From NCBI GenBank assembly GCA_945879145.1, contig CAMCUZ010000014.1:1-56704 (forward strand): a stretch of 56,704 bases of DNA, given 5' to 3'. The notes beneath the pieces were generated by a model. That model ran no database searches. It had not been told where the DNA came from and saw only the letters and a program-made list of their open reading frames with translations. This document shows positions 25,396 to 31,948 of this stretch, piece by piece. The number at the start of each line of letters is the position of its first letter. Positions within the stretch are counted from its first letter, which is position 1. The stretch comes from an uncultured Mediterranea sp. Lineage in GTDB: Bacteria; Bacteroidota; Bacteroidia; Bacteroidales; Bacteroidaceae. The translations under genes were made by a program, and so were the position numbers.

Positions 25396-26715
25396 ATGAT
25401 GAATCAAGACCCTCGGCATATCCGCATCAGCGACTACAACTACCCGCTGCCCGACGAACGCATCGCCAAGTTCCCCCTGAGCGAACGCGACCACTCCAAG
25501 CTGCTCATCTACCGCCACGGAGCGGTGAGCGAGAGCCAGTTCTTCCACCTGCCCGAACTGATTGAGGCTGGTGAACTGATGGTGTTCAACAACACGCGCG
25601 TCATCCAGGCACGCATGCACTTCCGCAAGGCCACCGGTGCACTGATTGAGGTGTTCTGCCTGGAGCCCCTGCTGCCGGCCGACTATGCGCAGAACTTCCA
25701 GCAGACGGCCCACACGGCGTGGCTCTGCCTGGTGGGCAACCTGAAGAAATGGAAGGAGGGCACCCTGGAGCGCGAGATGCTGGTGAAGGGCGAGACGGTG
25801 AAGCTATCTGCCACCCGGGGCGAATGCCGCGGCACGAGCCACCGCATTGACTTTGCGTGGGACAATCCGCACGTGACGTTTGCCGATATCCTGGAGGTGT
25901 TTGGCGAACTGCCCATCCCGCCCTACCTCAACCGCGAGACGGAGGAGAGCGACAAGGAGAGCTACCAGACGGTCTATAGCAAAATCAAAGGGTCGGTAGC
26001 TGCCCCTACGGCCGGGCTGCACTTCACGCCGCAGGTGCTCGACGCGCTACGCGCCAAGGGGGTAGAAACTGAGGAGGTGACCCTCCACGTAGGTGCAGGC
26101 ACCTTCAAGCCGGTGAAGAGTGAGGAGATAGAGGGGCACGAGATGCACACGGAATACATCTCCGTGAGCCGCCACACGCTGCAGCGCCTTATCGACCACG
26201 GCGGACGGGCCATCGCCGTAGGCACTACCTCGGTGCGCACGCTCGAAAGCCTCTACTACATGGGGCTGACCCTGCTCCGCAACCCGCAGGCCACCGACGA
26301 GGAGCTGCACGTCAAGCAGTGGCAACCCTACGCAGCGGCATCTGGCAGCTGTACAGCGAATTCTGCAAGTAATGCAGCGGTATCTGGCAGCAGTGCAGCG
26401 GCACAAGACGTTGTAGGAAATCAGGCTGAGCCAACGGCTGTAGAGGCGCTGCAGGCGCTTGCTCACTACATGGACCTCCACGGTCTGGAGGCGCTGCACA
26501 ACAGCACGCAGATCATCATTGCCCCAGGCTACAAGTACCATATAGTCAAAGCGATAGTCACCAACTTCCACCAGCCGCAGAGCACGCTGCTCCTGCTGGT
26601 ATCGGCTTTTGTAGGGGGCGATTGGCACACCATCTACGACTATGCCTTGAGCCACGACTTCCGTTTCTTGAGCTACGGCGACTCGTCGATTCTCTTCGGA
26701 GAGGAGAGGGATTAG
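25396..26715 (+). CDS. queA: tRNA preQ1(34) S-adenosylmethionine ribosyltransferase-isomerase
   Basis: QueA transfers and isomerises the ribosyl group of SAM to preQ1 in tRNA, giving epoxyqueuosine. About 439 residues. Conserved segments include DYNYPLPDERIAKFPLSERDHSKLL, GELMVFNNTRVIQARM, PTAGLHFTPQVLDAL, EVTLHVGAGTFKPV and IIAPGYKYHIVKAIVTNFHQPQSTLLLLVSAF. Between HVKQWQPY and VEALQAL is a low-complexity Ala/Ser insert of about 30 residues, encoded by a partly duplicated DNA stretch (near 26331-26403). The start is the ATG after the -7 box; 25399 is an alternative. Its stop codon lies inside a heptamer array. Confidence 0.95.
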   Translation: MMNQDPRHIRISDYNYPLPDERIAKFPLSERDHSKLLIYRHGAVSESQFFHLPELIEAGELMVFNNTRVIQARMHFRKATGALIEVFCLEPLLPADYAQNFQQTAHTAWLCLVGNLKKWKEGTLEREMLVKGETVKLSATRGECRGTSHRIDFAWDNPHVTFADILEVFGELPIPPYLNRETEESDKESYQTVYSKIKGSVAAPTAGLHFTPQVLDALRAKGVETEEVTLHVGAGTFKPVKSEEIEGHEMHTEYISVSRHTLQRLIDHGGRAIAVGTTSVRTLESLYYMGLTLLRNPQATDEELHVKQWQPYAAASGSCTANSASNAAVSGSSAAAQDVVGNQAEPTAVEALQALAHYMDLHGLEALHNSTQIIIAPGYKYHIVKAIVTNFHQPQSTLLLLVSAFVGGDWHTIYDYALSHDFRFLSYGDSSILFGEERD

Positions 26716-26749
26716 GGATTAGGGATTAGGGATTAGGGATTAGGGATTA
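26708..26749. repeat. GGGATTA heptamer array (telomere-like)
   Basis: Six perfect 7-bp units of GGGATTA lie head to tail. The first unit overlaps the last codons of queA and supplies its TAG stop. The complement, TAATCCC, differs by one base from the TAATCAC heptamers at 719, 22978 and 35133. The array lies between convergent queA and the coiled-coil protein gene. Confidence 0.95.
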
Positions 26750-26762
26750 GTACACCTCCGCA

Positions 26763-27644
26763 TTACTTCAGCGTGAAGGATTGTGAACCAATCAGATTGC
26801 CGTCAGCAAAGATATCCAGCCGATAGGTTCCGGCAAAGAGGAACTCCTTGACGTCCCAATAGACCGTTACGGCCTGCTCCTCGCCATTGTACTCGATGTA
26901 CTTCTTGATGGAATAGGGCAACTGGCGGTTCTCGTAGGTAAAGTGGTTGTTGGCCTCATCCTGGGTCAAGATGCTGTTGTCAGGCTTGACGATGTTCACG
27001 TAGATGATGCGCTCCCCATTCTCGGCCGTGATGTTCTTGGCGATGGTGAAATCGACCTTGAGCTGCACCACGTCCTTCACCCGCTTGGCCGTTTTCTTAT
27101 TCTTGTTGCGAGGCTGCACGCTGATGGCCGTAGCATCGAGCTGTGCGGCCAGGGTTACCTTCTTGTCCAGGTTGCGCTTCTCCTCGGTGAGCGTGCTGAT
27201 CTGCTGCGAGGCGCGGTTGAACTTCTGCGTCACGTCGGCAATAATCTCCTTCTGCTGAGCCGTGAGGCGATTAAGCGAGTCAATCTGATTGATATAGCCC
27301 ACCATCACCTTGCGCAGGGTGGCCAGCTCCTTCTTCAGTCGGCGTATCTCGGTGGCGTTGGTGCTCTTCACGGTGCGCAGCTCTTCGAGCAGACGCTGCG
27401 TCTTGAGCTGTTCCTGCTCGAGAAGCACCTGAAGCGAGTCGTTGGCAATGGTGGTGCGCAGCTCGTCATACTGCTTGGAGAAGTCGGTATATTGATTTTC
27501 CAGATCCTCCTTCTCCAGTTGAAACTCCTGTGTCAACTCGTAGTTGACCTGTTTTTCGCTCACCAGAAGCACCGTAACCAGCACCAGAAGCCCTACCAGC
27601 AGGGCTCCGGCAGCATAAATCCACTTGGTATTTAGGTTGTTCAT
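26763..27644 (-). CDS. Membrane-anchored coiled-coil protein, unknown
   Basis: The 293-residue protein has one N-terminal membrane helix (about 8-28, IYAAGALLVGLLVLVTVLLV). A long charged coiled coil runs from about 35 to 165 (YELTQEFQLEKEDLENQY to TEEKRNLDKK). A compact C-terminal beta-rich domain (about 190-293) ends in LIGSQSFTLK. It is probably anchored in the inner membrane with a periplasmic rod. I recognise it as a conserved Bacteroidales type but know no function. The ATG at 27644 is chosen over a GTG four codons upstream. It is transcribed divergently from ssrA with overlapping promoters. Confidence 0.75.
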   Translation of the reverse strand: MNNLNTKWIYAAGALLVGLLVLVTVLLVSEKQVNYELTQEFQLEKEDLENQYTDFSKQYDELRTTIANDSLQVLLEQEQLKTQRLLEELRTVKSTNATEIRRLKKELATLRKVMVGYINQIDSLNRLTAQQKEIIADVTQKFNRASQQISTLTEEKRNLDKKVTLAAQLDATAISVQPRNKNKKTAKRVKDVVQLKVDFTIAKNITAENGERIIYVNIVKPDNSILTQDEANNHFTYENRQLPYSIKKYIEYNGEEQAVTVYWDVKEFLFAGTYRLDIFADGNLIGSQSFTLK

Positions 27645-27690
27645 ATCCAAAAGCACGTAAAAATAATCCTATTTTTTCATTTTCGAGGGG

Positions 27691-27721
27691 CAAAAATAGG
27701 GCAAAATTTTGATATTTCAAA
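27691..27721 (-). promoter_or_regulatory. Promoter of the coiled-coil protein gene
   Basis: On the minus strand a -7 TATTTTTG (27691-27698) lies 19 bp from a -33 TTTG (27718-27721). It overlaps the ssrA promoter on the other strand, so the two may exclude one another. Confidence 0.7.
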
Positions 27722-27738
27722 AAAAAGCGGTAGTTTTG
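27708..27738 (+). promoter_or_regulatory. Promoter of ssrA
   Basis: A -33 TTTG (27708-27711), 19-bp spacer and -7 TAGTTTTG (27731-27738). Transcription would start near 27745, about 30 bases before the mature tmRNA end. Confidence 0.8.
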
Positions 27739-27773
27739 CGGCGAATTTCGGCACGAAAGATGCCATTCAACAT

Positions 27774-28169
27774 GGGGTTGACTGGATTTGACAGCGGGCA
27801 GAAAGGACAGGTAAGCATGCAGTGCGTCGTAGATTAGCACTATAATCTCAGTCTTCAAAAGATTATCTGGCGAAAACAATTACGCTCTCGCTGCTTGATT
27901 GAAGTACAGTAGATCGAAGCTTAATCCCGGCACCAGGTGCTGGGACGTGACATCACTCGGAAGCTGTTGCTCCGAAGCATTCCGGCCAAGTGGTGCAGCC
28001 AAATCGGGGATAGTCGGCGCCGGCCTCGCGGCGTAGATGAAGCTTTAGAGGATAAGGCATCGGTTGATGGCTTTGGTTCTGCCGCTGCACGAAAATGTAG
28101 TCAAAGATAAGCATGTAGAAAGCTTGTGTTTTCCTCGTTTGGACGAGGGTTCGATTCCCTCCAGCTCCA
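27774..28169 (+). ncRNA. ssrA: Transfer-messenger RNA (tmRNA)
   Basis: tmRNA rescues stalled ribosomes and tags the unfinished protein for degradation. The 5' end GGGGTTG pairs with CAGCTCC (28162-28168) to make the alanine-tRNA-like acceptor stem, and the T-loop GGTTCGATTCC is at about 28148-28158. The tag frame at 27869-27898 reads GENNYALAA and stop, matching Bacteroidales tags. The 3' CCA is not encoded (discriminator A, then CAA), so it must be added after processing. The gene is in one piece, not permuted. Confidence 0.97.
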
Positions 28170-28205
28170 CAATAAACGCTGATAATCAGCAATCTACAAG
28201 AAATG

Positions 28206-28253
28206 CGCCCGATTTTACACCTGGTATGTAGAATCGGGTGTTTGTATATATTT
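28206..28253 (+). terminator. Terminator of ssrA
   Basis: CGCCCGATT (28206-28214) pairs with AATCGGGTG (28232-28240), one G-U pair, followed by TTTGTATATATTTC. It lies about 35 bases after the tmRNA 3' end. Confidence 0.7.
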
Positions 28254-28344
28254 CAGCATTGAGCTGGGGAGAAAAATTAGGCTTGAGATTGCACATAGCA
28301 ACGCTCCAAAAACAGACCTGTTGGAGTGGGTCAAATCGGCGCAA

Positions 28345-28388
28345 GCGTTACAAACGTTACAAACGTTACAGCTGTTTTGGGCGCACAC
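28345..28388. repeat. TGTAACG dispersed repeat, inverted copy
   Basis: GCGTTACAAACGTTACAAAC then GTTACAGCTG and, after a few bases, GCGCACAC. This is the reverse complement of the repeat at 22896 and 28511, with one GTAACG unit changed. Confidence 0.75.
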
Positions 28389-28428
28389 ACATCTGCCTGG
28401 ACTCACCATGGAGAAAATGATTATCTAA

Positions 28429-28476
28429 TCTATAATAATATATATATATAATTATATATATATATATTATTATAGA
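28429..28476. repeat. 48-bp AT palindrome
   Basis: TCTATAATAATA... mirrored by ...TATTATTATAGA, with only the central bases unpaired. Apart from the C/G near each end it is all A and T. It would readily extrude as a cruciform or form a long RNA hairpin. It sits midway between the two inverted TGTAACG copies. Confidence 0.9.
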
Positions 28477-28510
28477 ATTTTATTCTCACTACCGAGGGGT
28501 GGAAGCATGA

Positions 28511-28551
28511 GTGCGCAGATTTTTGCTGTAACGTTTGTAACGATTGTAACG
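28511..28551. repeat. TGTAACG dispersed repeat, copy 2
   Basis: GTGCGCAG, T-run, GCTGTAACGTTTGTAACG, ATTGTAACG, nearly identical to 22896-22936. Confidence 0.8.
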
Positions 28552-28833
28552 CCTAAAGCGAAGAAAAATTGCACACTACCCTATTCTCCGAAAATGAGAG
28601 AAAAATTTTATCGTTTTATCCCACTGATTCACAGCGTATCTACAATTAATAAATGTTAAGTTTCAACATTGCACACACCAAACAGCGTATAACTATATGC
28701 CACGTGGAGGGCGAACAAGGCGTTACAGACAGGTAACGCTTGCTCCACAAATTACCCGTGCGGCCTACAAGGTTCTACAAGGCGGGCGTAGAGAAACCTA
28801 CAGCAGGCTTAGGGAAAAATGTGCTCTTTGACG

Positions 28834-29967
28834 TCATGAAAGGGTGATTTCACCACTGCCGATACAGAGGCGACGGTCGGGGGTATAGACCACGCCAAAC
28901 TGCCCGGGGGCTATGCCTTGCAGGGGAGCCTCGGAATGGAGGGAGCAGCTGCCGTCGGCATGCCACGTGAGGTGACCCGTAAGGAATTCGGGGGTGTGGC
29001 GAATCTTGAAAGCCACCTCTTGCGGCTCCTCCTCATGACCCAGCCAGGGATTGGCGGTGATGCAATGAAAGGCCTTCATGCTGAACTGGTGGCCATACTG
29101 CAGCGGGGTGTCGTAGCCGCGCGACACATAGACCACGTTCTCGTCCACATTCTTCGCCACCACGAACCAGGGGCCTCCACTCAGTCCGAGCCCCTTACGC
29201 TGGCCGATGGTGTGAAACCAGAAGCCCTTGTGCTGCCCCAGCAGGCGCCCGGTCTCCCACTCCACTATCGGGCCCGCCTGCTCACCGAGGAAGCGACGCA
29301 CGAAGTCGTTGTAGTTGATGTCGCCCAGGAAACAGATGCCCTGACTGTCGCGGCGACGTGCTGAGGGGAGCTTGGCCTGCTCGGCAATGGCCCTGACCTG
29401 CTGCTTCATCAGTCCGCCCAGGGGGAAGAGCAGTTTGCTGAGTTGCAGGTAGTCAATTTGAGCCAAGAAGTCCGTCTGGTCCTTCACGGGGTCAACGGCC
29501 GTGCCGAGCCAGTGGAGTCCGTCCACCAGATGAGTGGTGGCATAATGACCGGTGGCGGTATAGTCAAACTGATGCCCCACGCGCTGCTCAAAGCAGCCAA
29601 ACTTGATGAGTCGGTTGCACATCACGTCGGGGTTGGGTGTCAGTCCCTGCCGGATCTTCTGCAGCGCATATTGCGCCACGCTGTCCCAGTAGTCGCGATG
29701 CAGGTCCACCACCTCGAGCGGCAGTCCGTAGCGCCGCGCCACCCAGGTGACCATCTCCATGTCCTCCTCCATGGGGCAGTCCATAAAGTCGGTCCCCTCC
29801 ATGCCGATTTTGATGTAGAAGAGGGCCGGGTGATAGCCCTGCTCGCAGAGCAGATGCACCACCACCGAACTATCTACGCCGCCCGAAATCAGCACGGCAA
29901 TGTGGTCGCTAACTGGTTTATCAGCCGCCATGTTGGCAGCGCCTTGAGGTAAAATTGGGGTATTCAT
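28834..29967 (-). CDS. mnmA: tRNA-specific 2-thiouridylase
   Basis: MnmA puts sulfur on U34 of Lys, Glu and Gln tRNAs. The 377-residue protein has the PP-loop SGGVDSS at 28-34, the catalytic Cys117 ([13 protein letters not shown]) and the persulfide-forming Cys212 (GICFLG), both intact. The C-terminal beta-barrel includes [16 protein letters not shown]. Bacteroidales often have two MnmA-type genes; which this one is cannot be told here. It is the last gene of a three-gene run, 22 bp after the NUDIX gene. A second Met at residue 13 is an alternative start. Confidence 0.95.
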   Translation of the reverse strand: MNTPILPQGAANMAADKPVSDHIAVLISGGVDSSVVVHLLCEQGYHPALFYIKIGMEGTDFMDCPMEEDMEMVTWVARRYGLPLEVVDLHRDYWDSVAQYALQKIRQGLTPNPDVMCNRLIKFGCFEQRVGHQFDYTATGHYATTHLVDGLHWLGTAVDPVKDQTDFLAQIDYLQLSKLLFPLGGLMKQQVRAIAEQAKLPSARRRDSQGICFLGDINYNDFVRRFLGEQAGPIVEWETGRLLGQHKGFWFHTIGQRKGLGLSGGPWFVVAKNVDENVVYVSRGYDTPLQYGHQFSMKAFHCITANPWLGHEEEPQEVAFKIRHTPEFLTGHLTWHADGSCSLHSEAPLQGIAPGQFGVVYTPDRRLCIGSGEITLS

Positions 29968-29989
29968 TTGGGGTTAAGTTTATACGTTT

Positions 29990-30490
29990 TCAGATGAATC
30001 CGAGGCGCTGGATTTCGCCCTCGAAGTTGGGTGTAAAGAGTCCTGAGCCCAGTTGCTGACGGATTTCGTCGAGGCTCCAGAAGCGACCGCCATCCAGCTC
30101 TTCGCTGGGGCTGACGGGGCCATCGTAGGTGGTGCGGTGCACAAAGACCAGTTCACGCTCTGTGGCACTCTCAAAGACGTAGTGGGTCAGCACCTCGGGA
30201 GTAAAGTCGGTGATGCCCAGCTCCTCGCGCACCTCGCGCCGCAGGGCCATCTCCACGCTCTCGCCCAGGTCCACATGTCCGCCCACGGCGGTGTCCCACT
30301 TGCCGGGCTGGATATCCTTCCACAGGGGGCGACGTTGCAGGTAGAGCTCCCCGCGCGAATTAAACAAATGCAGGTGCACCACGGGGTGAAGCAGTTTGCT
30401 GCCGTTGTGGCACTCTCCCCGCGAGGCAGCGCCCACGATATTCCCCTCGTCATCCACCAGAGGAAACATTTCTGCTAAATTATCTTTCAT
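29990..30490 (-). CDS. NUDIX hydrolase
   Basis: The 166-residue protein has a complete Nudix box at about 85-107 (GHVDLGESVEMALRREVREELGI), so it should hydrolyse a nucleoside-diphosphate-linked compound with Mg2+. The N-terminus (MFPLVDDEGNIVGAASRGECHNG, PVVHLHLFNSRGELYLQRRPLWKDIQPGKWD) resembles the isopentenyl-diphosphate-isomerase-like NUDIX subgroup. The substrate is unknown. It lies between the DUF2027-Smr gene and mnmA, with gaps of 49 and 22 bp. Confidence 0.9.
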   Translation of the reverse strand: MKDNLAEMFPLVDDEGNIVGAASRGECHNGSKLLHPVVHLHLFNSRGELYLQRRPLWKDIQPGKWDTAVGGHVDLGESVEMALRREVREELGITDFTPEVLTHYVFESATERELVFVHRTTYDGPVSPSEELDGGRFWSLDEIRQQLGSGLFTPNFEGEIQRLGFI

Positions 30491-30539
30491 AGGCCTGGAA
30501 TAATTTGAAACGACAATGTCAAGTAAAATTTAAAAAAGC

Positions 30540-31763
30540 TCAGTGAATCGTGACGAGGGTGGCGCCAAAGCCGTACTCCTGAAACGAGGCATCCTGCGCC
30601 TTGCAGGTGGGGTACTTGCGGCGGAGCTCGTCGAGCAGCGCCTTGCGCAATACGCCGTCGCCCTTGCCGTGGATAAAGACGATGCGCTGTTCACGCTTCT
30701 GGCGGTACTGGTTCATCACCTCGCGAAAGCGGTCGAGCTGGTAGTTGAGTATCTCGCTGTTGCTCAAGCCACGCGTATCATCGAGCAGCTCCTGGGCGTG
30801 CAGGTCAATCTCCAGGATGCCGTTGCGACTGCGGCGTTGCGGCTGACCCGCGGCGCGCTGGGCCGAGCGATCACCCGGAGCAGCAGCGTTGCGATGATCC
30901 GCAGTGGACTGGTCGGCCTTGACCTTCTGAATCAGCGCCTGCTGCAGCGAGGCAGCATCCACATAGACCTGCTGCACGGGGCTATCGTTTCGCACCAGAT
31001 CATAAATCAGGGCCGGCGTGCTGAAGAAGTCGCTCTCCATGAAGGTATGAATCTTATAGAACTTCACCACGTCGAGCCTGAGCTCCACGCTCACTGCCGG
31101 CTTGAGCTGAAACGCCCGCTTGTCCTTGAAGGCAATGAGCTGCACAGCCACACGCTCGCGCTCGTTGAGCGCGCTCTTCTCAAACTCCTCCAGCAGCAGC
31201 TTGGTGTTGGGCTCAATAGCCCCCATGGAGCGCACGGTCCAAGCCTTTCCCTCGGCTGAGAGGTAGGTATAGTAGAGGCAGAAGTTGCTGTCGTTCACCA
31301 GATAAGCCTCGAAGGGGGTGGTGCTCACCGCCTTGATATCCACAGGCACAAAGGCCAGGCAGACGTTGAGCGCATCTCCACCACGCACCTCGGGCTGGCG
31401 ATAGCTTGAGAAGCGCGCCGAGGCCATCAGCTCGCTATCGGGCGCAGCAGCCTGCGTTCCCCCTTTCGGCGCTGCCTGGGCCTCTACAGCAGCACTGCGG
31501 GTGGGAGCTACAGCGGCGCTGCGGGTGGGCTTGCCAGCAGGTTGAGCACCTGCCTGAGCCTCTGCAGCCCGTTGCTTAGCCGCCCGGTCGGCCTGCGTAG
31601 GGATGTTGTAACTATCCGTCTCAATCACCACACACTCGTTCACGGGCATAGGGATAGCAAAGCCATCCTCGTCCTCTACCAGGGCGATGTTCTTGCCCTG
31701 AAATCCTGTCACTACTCCGCCTCCTATTTCGCTGAGGAAGCGCACTTTATCACCTATTTTCAT
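30540..31763 (-). CDS. DUF2027 and Smr-domain protein
   Basis: The 407-residue protein has an N-terminal small barrel ([21 protein letters not shown], about 1-50), then a low-complexity Ala-rich linker (about 60-110) containing the repeated block [17 protein letters not shown]2027 domain follows at about 120-290, and a C-terminal Smr domain (about 320-407) with LHAQEL and the HGKGDGVLR motif. Smr domains of the MutS2 group are nucleases or nucleic-acid binders, so a role in DNA or RNA processing is possible but untested. It heads the NUDIX-mnmA run. Confidence 0.88.
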   Translation of the reverse strand: MKIGDKVRFLSEIGGGVVTGFQGKNIALVEDEDGFAIPMPVNECVVIETDSYNIPTQADRAAKQRAAEAQAGAQPAGKPTRSAAVAPTRSAAVEAQAAPKGGTQAAAPDSELMASARFSSYRQPEVRGGDALNVCLAFVPVDIKAVSTTPFEAYLVNDSNFCLYYTYLSAEGKAWTVRSMGAIEPNTKLLLEEFEKSALNERERVAVQLIAFKDKRAFQLKPAVSVELRLDVVKFYKIHTFMESDFFSTPALIYDLVRNDSPVQQVYVDAASLQQALIQKVKADQSTADHRNAAAPGDRSAQRAAGQPQRRSRNGILEIDLHAQELLDDTRGLSNSEILNYQLDRFREVMNQYRQKREQRIVFIHGKGDGVLRKALLDELRRKYPTCKAQDASFQEYGFGATLVTIH

Positions 31764-31786
31764 ACATTATACATTATTACAGGGGG

Positions 31787-31794
31787 CAAAACTA
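31787..31794 (-). promoter_or_regulatory. -7 box of the DUF2027-NUDIX-mnmA operon
   Basis: TAGTTTTG on the minus strand, 23 bp before the start codon, fits the -7 consensus. The -33 match is poor. Confidence 0.5.
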
Positions 31795-31861
31795 CAAAAA
31801 AAATAGCACTCTGACCACTATGTCCGGCAAAATTACGCCTCAAATTCCTAATAAATGAGGA

Positions 31862-31892
31862 TTGCACAACCCAGGGAATATAGCGTACTTTG
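31862..31892 (+). promoter_or_regulatory. Promoter of the TonB-dependent receptor gene
   Basis: A -33 TTG (31862-31864) lies 20 bp from GTACTTTG (31885-31892), a near match to the -7 consensus. The ATG at 31949 is 56 bp downstream, and longer in-frame starts would lie upstream of the transcript. Confidence 0.5.
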
Positions 31893-31948
31893 CAGCCGGA
31901 ATTTTTAAAGCAAAAATAATCAGAATAGAAACAACAAAGCAACACGTC

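Larger units (their letters stand above)
28254..28833. other. Gene-free region rich in inverted repeats
   Basis: No gene is supported between the ssrA terminator and mnmA. The stretch holds two inverted copies of the TGTAACG repeat (28345-28388 and 28511-28551) flanking a 48-bp AT palindrome (28429-28476). It also holds a separate hairpin GCGTTAC / GTAACGC (28720-28726 and 28733-28739) that uses the same TAACG word. Short frames here are not protein-like. Confidence 0.65.
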
